Shown here: positions 1 through 6,203 of the stretch, piece by piece | Position numbering within the stretch: the stretch's first letter is position 1 | Layout of the letters: the number at the start of each line of letters is the position of its first letter | Assembly (NCBI GenBank): GCA_003648675.1 | Contig: QMPS01000046.1 | Coordinates: forward strand, 1-6,549 | Direction: 5' to 3' | Source of the DNA: Aquificota bacterium | GTDB taxonomy: Bacteria; Thermosulfidibacterota; Thermosulfidibacteria; Thermosulfidibacterales; B14-G1 | DNA: 6,549 nucleotides | Program-made: the position numbers and the translations under genes | Notes under the pieces: model-generated | The model's database searches: none | Seen by the model: the letters and a program-made list of their open reading frames with translations, nothing else | Told to the model about the DNA's origin: nothing

Positions 1-705
1 GGCATCGTATCCGAAGCCTGTGCGGGTTTCCCAGCCCATGAGGTCTTCCAGTCTTTCTAAGTCTTGGGGGTAGGTGACCTTGAAGTTTTCATCCTCCCCT
101 TCCACTACGTGGACTTCTACGCCCATGGCTTCTACCAGAAAGGCGTCGTCGGTGGCTTCCCATCCTCCCAGCACGGCCTGTCTGTAGGCTTCTTGGATAA
201 TTTCCCTTCTGAAAAACTGGGGGGTCTGAACGGCCCGAAGCTGGGAACGGTCCAAGGTGACCTTCACTGTGTCTCCTTGGACCTCTTTTATGGTGTCCCT
301 CAAGGGCACAGCGGGGATGGCTGCCCCTGTCTCTTTGGCTTTTTCAACCACTCTGGAGACGAGGAGGTGGGACACCAGAGGGCGGGCCGCATCGTGGATG
401 CCCGCCAGGGTGATGTCCTCATCCAATTCCTTCAGTCCATTGTACACCGTGTCCTGGCGGCGTTCTCCTCCGATGAAGACCTTTCGCCCTTTGTTTGGAG
501 CCCATCTCTCGAGGCACTTCTTCCCCTCTTCCAGGTGTTCCCTGTCTACCCCTAAATAGACAGCGTGGATGAGGGGGTGGTTTTCAAACGTCTCTAACGG
601 GAAGGAGAGGAGGGGCCTTCCCCTCAGAACCGTCCACTGTTTTTGGGTGCCTGCTCGGAGTCCTTGCCCGGCAGCCAGGACGATGACACCTACCTTCCCT
701 TTCAT
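1..705 (-). CDS. ispDF: Bifunctional IspD/IspF isoprenoid enzyme, 3' end cut by window edge
   Basis: The visible 235 codons hold a complete IspD domain, the MEP cytidylyltransferase that makes CDP-methylerythritol in the non-mevalonate isoprenoid pathway. Seen: nucleotide loop AAGQGLRAGTQKQ (11-23), GGERRQDTVYNGL (79-91), HDAARP (104-109), VPLRDTIK (133-140), DRSQLRAVQTPQFF (152-165), TDDAFLVEAMG (185-195) and ENFKVTYPQDL (206-216). R153 and K209 match the family's substrate-binding Arg and Lys. With no stop, the frame runs on into TRTGFGYDA (227-235), which resembles the IspF N-terminus, D234 matching its first metal ligand. The fusion is inferred, because the rest of IspF lies outside the window. 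The ATG is the second codon after the upstream gene's TAG, and I see no Shine-Dalgarno, so translation is probably coupled. The AAG-to-KQ loop is about two residues shorter than in E. coli IspD, and the usual Pro before KQ is Gln. The IspD call is firm. Confidence 0.9.
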   Translation of the reverse strand, partial: MKGKVGVIVLAAGQGLRAGTQKQWTVLRGRPLLSFPLETFENHPLIHAVYLGVDREHLEEGKKCLERWAPNKGRKVFIGGERRQDTVYNGLKELDEDITLAGIHDAARPLVSHLLVSRVVEKAKETGAAIPAVPLRDTIKEVQGDTVKVTLDRSQLRAVQTPQFFRREIIQEAYRQAVLGGWEATDDAFLVEAMGVEVHVVEGEDENFKVTYPQDLERLEDLMGWETRTGFGYDA

Positions 706-708
706 GGA

Positions 709-1764
709 CTACTGGAGACGGGAGTCGCCGTGGTGCTCTTCGGCGGGCGGGGCTTTATAATCCTTCTCTTCCCCTTTTACCCGACCAAAGATCATGCGGC
801 CCGAGGAGGTTTGAAGGAGGCTGGTCACCTCTATTTTCACCTTCTTGCCAATATATTCCCGGCCGTCTTCTACTACGATCATGGTACCGTCTTCCAGGTA
901 GCCCACCCCCTGACGGGGCTCCTTGCCCTGGCGGAGGATGAAGACCTCCATCTCTTCACCGGGAAGGACTACGGGTCTTAGGGCTCCTGCCAGTTCGTTG
1001 ACATTCAGGACTTCGATCTCCTGGAGTTTGGCTACCTGGCTCAAGTTGTAGTCGGTAGTGATTACTTTGCCCTTCATTCGCTTGGTTAGGGTCAAGAGTT
1101 TCTCGTCCACTTCTTTTATTTTGGGGAAGTCCTGATGGGTGATCTTTACCTTCACCCGGGTGTTTTCCTGGAGCCTTTTGAGGACCTCTAGTCCCCTACG
1201 TCCCCGGCTGCGCCGTATGGGGTCGTGGGAGTCAGCAATGTGCTGAAGTTCTTTCAAAACGAACTGAGGGATCACCAGGGTGCCTTCTAGGAAGCCCGTA
1301 TCCACTACATCGGCAATGCGCCCGTCTATTATGGCACTGGTGTCTAGGATCTTGTTGTTCCCTCCCCATGCCAGGGGGAGTTTGTCCCTACTCACCCTCG
1401 GTAGGTCTACCACGTCTGCCACCCTCACCCCAAGGATGCCTCCCAGGTAGCCGAAGCAGAGTCCTACAAAGATGTTGAAGAGGGTTTTGGCTCCCTCCAG
1501 GGGGAATTTGATCTCAGCTATATCTATGATGAGATAGGAGAGGATGAGTCCCATGGTCACCCCGGTGAGGGCTCCTACCAGGGTTTTAAGGTTGAATTCC
1601 AAGACTTTCTGAACAGTGTAGATGAAGAGAAGCCCTGCTATGCAGCCCGAGGCCGCCCCCAACGTGTAGCCTGCTGGAGAGGAGGGCAGATAGCTTTTAC
1701 CTACAAAGAAACCCAGTAGGGTTCCTGAAAGGACGATGGCTAGTCTAAAGATTAACATCAACAT
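709..1764 (-). CDS. Membrane-anchored PIN/TRAM domain protein (YacL type)
   Basis: 351 aa. Four hydrophobic segments (about 4-22, 33-52, 61-80, 95-112) anchor the protein in the membrane. A PIN nuclease-like domain follows from about 138: KILDTSAIIDGRIADV carries acidic D141 and D147, E172 sits in VLKELQHIAD, and D238 in ITTDYNLSQVA. A basic RRSRGRRG stretch lies at 184-191. A C-terminal TRAM RNA-binding domain (about 273-337) shows GYLEDGTMIVVE and IGKKVKIEVTS. The architecture matches Bacillus YacL. The family's substrate is not established, so RNA cleavage is only an inference from the PIN and TRAM folds. The ATG at 1764 has AGGAGA at 1774-1779, nine bases upstream and inside the end of carD, overlapping that gene by 7 bp. 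A second ATG at 1758 overlaps the carD stop as TGATG and is a possible alternative. The gene ends in TAG, in the same frame as the downstream ispDF gene. Confidence 0.9.
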   Translation of the reverse strand: MLMLIFRLAIVLSGTLLGFFVGKSYLPSSPAGYTLGAASGCIAGLLFIYTVQKVLEFNLKTLVGALTGVTMGLILSYLIIDIAEIKFPLEGAKTLFNIFVGLCFGYLGGILGVRVADVVDLPRVSRDKLPLAWGGNNKILDTSAIIDGRIADVVDTGFLEGTLVIPQFVLKELQHIADSHDPIRRSRGRRGLEVLKRLQENTRVKVKITHQDFPKIKEVDEKLLTLTKRMKGKVITTDYNLSQVAKLQEIEVLNVNELAGALRPVVLPGEEMEVFILRQGKEPRQGVGYLEDGTMIVVEDGREYIGKKVKIEVTSLLQTSSGRMIFGRVKGEEKDYKAPPAEEHHGDSRLQ

Positions 1765-2285
1765 TTTTCTTCTTCTCCTTCTTCTTGGAAGAGGCTTTTG
1801 AGGAGCTCTTCCGCCTCTTCAGGTGATATTTGTTTTGCTTCTGATATCTCTCCTATAAGGAATTGTTGGGCATTTTCAAGGATCCGTCGCTCGCCAAAGG
1901 AGAGCTCTTTACCCCTTCTTAACTGCATGAGGTCTCTGTAGACCTCAGCCACCTCTTCAATTGATCCACTCTTGATCTTTTCTGCATATTCTCGGTGCCT
2001 TACAGTCCAGCTCACCTTTTCTCCTTCCTGGGCTGTAGGGGGACGGGAGAGGATTTCCATGATGTCTTTAACAGAACTGTCGGTAATTATTTTGCGGAGC
2101 CCTACCTTTTCTACTTTGTCTATGGGCACTTTGATGAGGACTTCTTTTTCCAGGATACGGATGGAGAAGAAGACCAGATTTTGGCCCTCCACAGTGATTT
2201 CCTCAATGCCCTCTATAATGCCCACTCCATGGGCTGGATAGACAATTTTATCTCCTACTTTAAATACGCTTTCCTCCTCTTTCAT
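1758..2285 (-). CDS. carD: CarD/CdnL family transcriptional regulator
   Basis: 175 aa. The N-terminal Tudor-like RNA polymerase-interacting domain spans about 7-70 and opens with FKVGDKIVYPAHGVGIIEGI, the hallmark of CarD/CdnL and of the TRCF RID. The C-terminal helical DNA-binding domain (about 72-165) contains SWTVRHREYAEKIKSGS, then VYRDLMQLRRGKELSFGERR. W93 is the likely equivalent of the tryptophan that wedges into the upstream edge of the -10 bubble in mycobacterial CarD. Family members bind the RNA polymerase beta subunit and stabilise open complexes, notably at rRNA and housekeeping promoters. An acidic tail (QEEGEEEKC) ends the protein, and its codons also supply the Shine-Dalgarno of the next gene. 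It lies 13 bp after radA, with only a weak GAG Shine-Dalgarno and an AT-rich leader. The assignment is firm; the particular promoters it controls cannot be seen here. Confidence 0.95.
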   Translation of the reverse strand: MKEEESVFKVGDKIVYPAHGVGIIEGIEEITVEGQNLVFFSIRILEKEVLIKVPIDKVEKVGLRKIITDSSVKDIMEILSRPPTAQEGEKVSWTVRHREYAEKIKSGSIEEVAEVYRDLMQLRRGKELSFGERRILENAQQFLIGEISEAKQISPEEAEELLKSLFQEEGEEEKC

Positions 2286-2292
2286 AATTTAA

Positions 2293-2321
2293 ATAATCTC
2301 ACAAATTCATTGAAAATTCAA
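2293..2321 (-). promoter_or_regulatory. Weak candidate internal promoter at the carD start
   Basis: On the minus strand TTGAAT (2321-2316) and GATTAT (2298-2293) are 17 bp apart, each matching consensus at four of six positions. The TGA stop of radA supplies a TGn extended -10. The predicted start would fall at or within a few bases of the carD ATG, implying a leaderless or nearly leaderless carD transcript. The area is AT-rich, so chance matches are likely. Confidence 0.22.
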
Positions 2322-3642
2322 GAGCTTCCCTTACGTTGGAAATACCTATGAGTTTTATTTTGCATTCTTTGGCCACTTTCTCTTGGTCCCATTTGGGAAG
2401 AAGGATGCCGGAAAAACCGTGTTTTTCTGCTTCTCTGGCTCTGTATATGGCTCCTTTCACCCTTCTAATCTCCCCTCCCAGACCCACTTCTCCGAAAACT
2501 GCTAGGTCTTTTTCTATGGGTATCTCCCTGAAACTAGAGACCAGAGACAGTAGGACAGCCAGGTCCCCTCCAGGTTCTGAAAGCTTTATGCCTCCAGGAA
2601 TGTTGAGGAAGAGGTCTAGGGATTGGAGGTTTAAACCTAAGTGTTTCTCTATAACGGCCAGGATGAAGGATGCCCGTGTGGGATCTACACCGGCCATGAC
2701 CCTTCGAGGGATTCCCAGGGAGGAAGGGGATACCAGGGCCTGGACCTCTAAGAGGAGGGGTTTGCTGCCCTGGAGGCTGGCTACCACCACGGAACCGGGT
2801 GTTTCTTGCAGTCTCTCCTGGAGGAAGATGGCTGAAGGGTCTTTCACCTCTTCTATTCCTTTGCCCGTCATTTCCAGAAGAGCCACTTCCATGTCGGGGC
2901 CGTACCTATTCTTTATGACCCTGAGGAGGCGGTAGGGTTGACCCTTGTCTCCCTCTATTTGGAGGACGGTGTCTACCATGTGCTCCAAGGTCTTGGGTCC
3001 TGCCAGGCTGCCCTCTTTGGTGACGTGGCCTACAAGTATCACCGTGGTGTTGGTGGCCTTGGCAGCTTCTAGGATGCGAGCGGTTGCTTCCCTTACCTGG
3101 ACCACCGTTCCGGGCGAGGATGGGAGGTCTTCTAGAGCCACCGTCTGAATGGAGTCCAGAATCATGATGCCTGGCTTGAGAAGTTCCTTTTGACCAAGTA
3201 TGGCTTCCACTCTAGTCTCTTGGAGGAGATAGAGGTTGGCGGGAAGGCTTCCTAGCCTTTTAGCCCTGAGCTTTATCTGGTGAAGGGTCTCCTCGGCTGA
3301 GACGTAAAGGATCTTTTCGCCCATGGTGGACAGGGCCGAGGCTATCTGGAGGAGGAGGGTGGACTTTCCCACTCCCGGTTCTCCCCCCAAGAGCACCAGG
3401 CTTCCCCTTACCAGGCCTCCTCCCAGTACCCTTTGGATTTCTCTAAAGGGCAAGGTGATCCTCTCTTCGCCCTCTTCGGGCACTTGGTTCAGGGGTAGGT
3501 ATTTGGGTTGGGAGGCCTTCCTAGGATGGTGAGAAAGGGGCACAATAGTGTTCCACTCCTGGCATTGGGGACACTTGCCCAACCATTTGGGAAAGGTATG
3601 TCCGCAGGAGGAACAGATGTAGTTTTCTCGCTCTTTGGCCAT
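2299..3642 (-). CDS. radA: DNA repair ATPase RadA/Sms
   Basis: 447 aa, the usual length for RadA (also called Sms), a RecA-like helicase/branch-migration factor that processes recombination intermediates. Domains in order: a C4 zinc finger (C10, C13, C24, C27), a RecA-type ATPase with Walker A GEPGVGKS (87-94) and Walker B-like IMILDSIQT (159-167), GHVTKEGSLAGP (205-216), the RadA-specific KNRYG motif (244-248, usually KNRFG), then a C-terminal Lon-protease-like domain (about 275-447) with AGVDPTRASF and GEVGLGGEIR (384-393). The catalytic Ser-Lys pair of Lon is not expected in RadA. The start is the only ATG, GTG or TTG between the protein and an in-frame TAG at 3694-3696, and MAKERENYICSSCG is typical of the family. 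The Shine-Dalgarno is poor (GAAAG about ten bases upstream). It is the first gene of the minus-strand operon. Confidence 0.97.
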   Translation of the reverse strand: MAKERENYICSSCGHTFPKWLGKCPQCQEWNTIVPLSHHPRKASQPKYLPLNQVPEEGEERITLPFREIQRVLGGGLVRGSLVLLGGEPGVGKSTLLLQIASALSTMGEKILYVSAEETLHQIKLRAKRLGSLPANLYLLQETRVEAILGQKELLKPGIMILDSIQTVALEDLPSSPGTVVQVREATARILEAAKATNTTVILVGHVTKEGSLAGPKTLEHMVDTVLQIEGDKGQPYRLLRVIKNRYGPDMEVALLEMTGKGIEEVKDPSAIFLQERLQETPGSVVVASLQGSKPLLLEVQALVSPSSLGIPRRVMAGVDPTRASFILAVIEKHLGLNLQSLDLFLNIPGGIKLSEPGGDLAVLLSLVSSFREIPIEKDLAVFGEVGLGGEIRRVKGAIYRAREAEKHGFSGILLPKWDQEKVAKECKIKLIGISNVREALEFSMNL

Positions 3643-3709
3643 GTTTACGGTGCTTTCAGGTCCCTTTTGTTTGTTGAAGGGGGTCTGAAGGCCCTAGTCG
3701 TTTTTGCTT

Positions 3710-3718
3710 ATTATCACA
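3710..3718 (-). promoter_or_regulatory. Candidate extended -10 promoter for the radA operon
   Basis: Read on the minus strand this is TGTGATAAT: a TGn extended -10 followed by GATAAT, five of six matches to TATAAT. No good -35 hexamer lies at 16-18 bp, which an extended -10 can tolerate. The predicted start near 3703 would give a leader of about 60 bases before the radA ATG. It was identified by eye only. Confidence 0.4.
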
Positions 3719-3751
3719 AATACTCCTCTATGAGCTTGTGCAAAAGATAAT
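3710..3751. repeat. Bipartite inverted repeat over the radA promoter
   Basis: The left arm ATTATCACAA (3710-3719) is mirrored by TTGTG (3736-3740) and GATAAT (3746-3751). The right arm carries a five-base insertion between its two parts. The left arm coincides with the candidate radA -10, so this could be an operator or a transcript hairpin. It is AT-rich and imperfect and could be chance. Confidence 0.25.
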
Positions 3752-3766
3752 GTGGGTAGTGGTTTC

Positions 3767-3851
3767 TTGCAACCCTCCCAGGCCAGGCTGTGGGCTTGAA
3801 AGGTGTTGTGGAGTGGGGTAGGGAGGGGGAATGTTGAGCGGGTGGTTGCAA
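3767..3851. repeat. Spaced inverted repeat TTGCAACC / GGTTGCAA
   Basis: An exact eight-base inverted pair lies at 3767-3774 and 3844-3851, with partial matching continuing inward (CTCCC against GGGT). The arms are 69 bp apart inside the divergent promoter region. The right arm contains the candidate resB -35 (TTGCAA). This would suit a pair of regulator half-sites or a looped operator, but no regulator can be named. Confidence 0.3.
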
Positions 3852-3874
3852 TGTGTAGTTAGAAAAATTATTAG
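3846..3874 (+). promoter_or_regulatory. Candidate promoter for resB-ccsB
   Basis: TTGCAA (3846-3851) and TATTAG (3869-3874) each match the housekeeping -35 and -10 consensus at four of six positions and are separated by exactly 17 bp in an AT-rich patch. A start near 3881 would leave about 20 bases before the resB start codon, enough for the AGGAGG. It is a weak match, supported mostly by position. Confidence 0.35.
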
Positions 3875-3892
3875 TTAACAAGGCTTTTGGAT

Positions 3893-3898
3893 AGGAGG
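3893..3898 (+). promoter_or_regulatory. Shine-Dalgarno fixing the TTG start of resB
   Basis: AGGAGG lies five bases before a TTG. An in-frame TAG at 3892-3894 rules out a longer protein, and the next in-frame ATG lies about 39 codons in, beyond the first membrane helix. The TTG is therefore the best-supported start. Confidence 0.85.
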
Positions 3899-3903
3899 TA
3901 GGT

Positions 3904-5313
3904 TTGAAAAAGAGCGAGGGATTTGTGGGGAAGCTCTGGAGTTTCTTTACTTCTTTGAAACTCACTATCTTTCTCCTCTTCATCCTGGCTGTCACTTCCA
4001 TTTCGGGTACCCTCATCATGCAGAGGGCCAATCCCCAGCAGTATGTGAAGGCTTACGGTGCAGCTGGGTATCGGATCATAAAGGTGCTAGGTCTGTACGA
4101 CGTTTATCACTCTTGGTGGTTCCTTCTCCTTTTGGCCTTTCTGGCCTTAAACCTCATAATCTGCTCTATAGAGCGTTTTCCCCGGGCCTGGCGCTTTGTG
4201 AAAGAGCCCCTCAGGTGGCCTTCCCGAGAGGTACTAGAGGAGATGAAACCCCTGGAGAGATTCAATGTGGCTCTCTCTTTGGACGAGACTTTGGATAAGA
4301 TTCAAGGGGCTTTGAAGGGCAGAGGCTACAGGTGTGAGAAGAAGTTGGAGGAGCGCCTTGGGAGGCTTTTCGCCCAGAGGGGAGTGATCAATCGCCTGGG
4401 GGTTTATGTCACTCACACCTCTGTGCTCATCATCCTGATAGGAGGGCTCATCGGCGGTATTTGGGGTTTCTCTGGAGGCATGACCATTGTCGAGGGGGAG
4501 TCCAGCAGAAATGTGACCATCTTTGGCAGTCATAAGGTTGTGACCTTGCCCTTCGATGTGAGGTGTGACTCTTTCCAGGTGACCTATTATCCTGGGACTA
4601 TGACTCCCAAGGATTATAGAAGCACCGTTACCATTCTGGAGAATGGCAAGCCCGTGGTGACCAAGGACGTGCGGGTCAATCACCCTTTGAAGTATAAGGG
4701 CATCAGTTTTTACCAGGCCAGCTACGGGACTATTTCTAACAGGGAAGGGCTCTTGACCTTGGAAGTGATCCCTCAAAATGGTAAGGATGAGCCCTTTAGG
4801 GTCCAGGTGAAGGTAGGGGGAGAAGTGCCTCTGAAAGATGGTTACAAGTTGAGGCTGGTGGCCTTCTTCCCTGATCTGGTGCTGGGCAAGAACAACCAAC
4901 CCATGAATCGTTCTGAAGAATTGAGAAACCCCGCAGCCTTGCTAGAGGTGGAGAAGGATGGGAGCCCCCAGTACAGGAGTTGGGTCTTTGCCTTCTTCCC
5001 TGAAGTGCACAGTGTGAGGAACGCTCCCTTCAGATTTCGGTATCTCTCCTTTGAAGGGCTCCAGTACACTGGTCTTCAGGTGTCCAAAGATCCGGGTGTG
5101 TGGGTAGTATGGGCGGGATGCCTCATCATGCTGGTGGGACTCACCGTGTGCTTTTTCATCTCGCATCGCAGGGTTTGGGTTATAGTGGAGGATAGGGGGA
5201 GGAGGAGACAGGTTTTGGTGGTGGGTAATGTGAATAGAAACCATGCGGCCTTCTCACAGCACTTTGAGGAGCTTATAAAGGAAATGAGAGAGGCTCTGGG
5301 GGTCTCTCAGTGA
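3904..5313 (+). CDS. resB: Cytochrome c biogenesis protein ResB/Ccs1
   Basis: 469 aa. ResB (Ccs1) is one half of the System II cytochrome c maturation complex, which moves haem across the membrane with CcsA/CcsB and attaches it to CXXCH apocytochromes outside. Three N-terminal membrane helices are visible (about 18-40, 70-88, 168-189), then a large extracytoplasmic domain (about 190-395) containing [17 protein letters not shown] (259-275), then a final helix (about 399-420) followed by H421 in SHRRVW. H171, at the start of helix 3, is the likely conserved haem-related histidine. The cytoplasmic tail of about 45 residues is basic and has no assigned role. The start codon is TTG with a strong AGGAGG. 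The next gene, ccsB, begins 22 bp downstream, confirming the System II pairing. Length and motifs are normal for the family. Confidence 0.95.
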   Translation: MKKSEGFVGKLWSFFTSLKLTIFLLFILAVTSISGTLIMQRANPQQYVKAYGAAGYRIIKVLGLYDVYHSWWFLLLLAFLALNLIICSIERFPRAWRFVKEPLRWPSREVLEEMKPLERFNVALSLDETLDKIQGALKGRGYRCEKKLEERLGRLFAQRGVINRLGVYVTHTSVLIILIGGLIGGIWGFSGGMTIVEGESSRNVTIFGSHKVVTLPFDVRCDSFQVTYYPGTMTPKDYRSTVTILENGKPVVTKDVRVNHPLKYKGISFYQASYGTISNREGLLTLEVIPQNGKDEPFRVQVKVGGEVPLKDGYKLRLVAFFPDLVLGKNNQPMNRSEELRNPAALLEVEKDGSPQYRSWVFAFFPEVHSVRNAPFRFRYLSFEGLQYTGLQVSKDPGVWVVWAGCLIMLVGLTVCFFISHRRVWVIVEDRGRRRQVLVVGNVNRNHAAFSQHFEELIKEMREALGVSQ

Positions 5314-5324
5314 ATTTGGGAGCA

Positions 5325-5330
5325 AGGAGG
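5325..5330 (+). promoter_or_regulatory. Shine-Dalgarno of ccsB
   Basis: AGGAGG lies five bases before the ccsB ATG, in the 22 bp gap after resB. It is as strong as the resB site, which suggests that the two partner proteins are translated at matched rates. Confidence 0.8.
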
Positions 5331-5335
5331 TAAGA

Positions 5336-6193
5336 ATGCAAGGTGCGGCCCTTCATGGAACCCTTGATACCAGGCTTATAGGCGTTGTGATCTTCGTTTA
5401 TCTGTTAGCTACAGTGCTCTACTTCTGCTATATCCCCTTCCGCAATAAGTGGTTGGGGCGCTTGGCCACTATTGTGGTGTTGGTGGGCTGGATTATGGAG
5501 ACGGCTTCCATGGTGATCCGAACGGTCATCTCTTACAAGGTGGGTTGGGGACATGCCCCTTTTACCAATCTTTACGAGTCCATGGTCTTCTTCTCTTGGT
5601 CCATTGTCATCATTTACCTTCTCATTGAATGGAAGTACAAAAACAAGACCATAGGGGCCTTTGTTATGCCCTTTGCCTTCATCGCTTTGGCTTACACCAC
5701 TATAGGGCCGGGCATTAGGACCCAAATTGAACCCCTCATCCCTGCTCTTCAGAGTGACTGGCTCATCGCTCACGTCATCACCTGTTTTTTGGGCTATGCT
5801 GCCTTTGCCGTCTCGTGTGGAGTGAGCATCATGTACCTCATTAAAGCCAGGGCTCAGGAGAGGGGGAAGGATATAGCTTTCTTACCCGATTTGCGGATCC
5901 TGGACGACCTTAACTACAAGGCTGTGATGATAGGTTTTCCCCTTCTCACCCTGGGTATCATCACCGGTGCTGCTTGGGCCAACTATGCCTGGGGTTCTTA
6001 CTGGAGTTGGGACCCTAAAGAGACCTGGTCCCTTATCACGTGGCTCGTCTACGCGGCCTTTCTTCATGCTCGCTTCACCAGGGGGTGGAGGGGTAAGAAG
6101 ACAGCCATTCTCTCCATCATCGGCTTTGCTGCTGTTCTTTTCACCTATCTGGGTGTGAATCTTCTCATCGTTGGGCTTCATAGCTATGCTTGA
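5336..6193 (+). CDS. ccsB: Cytochrome c biogenesis protein CcsB/ResC (CcsA family)
   Basis: 285 aa polytopic membrane protein of the haem-handling family. About eight helices are visible (14-33, 43-65, 83-97, 106-122, 133-160, 183-206, 221-236, 248-277). The diagnostic tryptophan-rich WWD motif is at 209-220 ([12 protein letters not shown]), and [11 protein letters not shown] follows, ending at H234. Other likely haem-ligand histidines are H73 in [13 protein letters not shown]136 in [13 protein letters not shown] and H281 in the terminal GLHSYA. With ResB it forms the System II cytochrome c synthase. The family usually has four essential histidines, and all four candidates are present, so the protein looks functional. 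The ATG follows a strong Shine-Dalgarno. The aminotransferase gene starts 10 bp after its stop. The name varies in the literature (CcsA, CcsB or ResC). Confidence 0.96.
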   Translation: MQGAALHGTLDTRLIGVVIFVYLLATVLYFCYIPFRNKWLGRLATIVVLVGWIMETASMVIRTVISYKVGWGHAPFTNLYESMVFFSWSIVIIYLLIEWKYKNKTIGAFVMPFAFIALAYTTIGPGIRTQIEPLIPALQSDWLIAHVITCFLGYAAFAVSCGVSIMYLIKARAQERGKDIAFLPDLRILDDLNYKAVMIGFPLLTLGIITGAAWANYAWGSYWSWDPKETWSLITWLVYAAFLHARFTRGWRGKKTAILSIIGFAAVLFTYLGVNLLIVGLHSYA

Positions 6194-6203
6194 AGAGGGG
6201 GGT

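Larger units (their letters stand above)
3643..3903. other. Divergent intergenic region between radA and resB
   Basis: This 261 bp gap separates two divergently transcribed operons and should hold both promoters. I see no convincing gene in it; reading frames crossing it resemble no known protein and run into neighbouring genes in shadow frames. It contains a candidate extended -10 for radA, a candidate -35/-10 pair for resB, two separate inverted repeats and a plus-strand G-rich tract (3810-3829). No tRNA, riboswitch or terminator was recognised. Confidence 0.8.

Noticed and set aside
64..760. Several plus-strand open frames of 60-163 codons across the first 760 bases.
   Set aside because: They lie antisense to the ispDF gene, whose minus-strand translation shows every IspD motif; the plus-strand translations match no family.
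3508..3750. An 80-codon plus-strand frame crossing the radA start into the intergenic region.
   Set aside because: It is antisense to the RadA zinc finger and shows no recognisable motif.
3714..4031. A 105-codon minus-strand frame covering the intergenic region and the start of resB.
   Set aside because: Low-complexity, Pro/Ser-rich translation without a Shine-Dalgarno, antisense to the strongly supported resB N-terminus.
4234..4899. A 221-codon minus-strand frame inside resB.
   Set aside because: Shadow of the resB reading frame; His/Gln-rich translation typical of antisense frames.
6171..6203. Upstream ATGs (6171, 6186) as the argD start.
   Set aside because: They overlap the ccsB C-terminus and add residues not typical of ArgD; the ATG at 6204 has a well-placed AGAGG.
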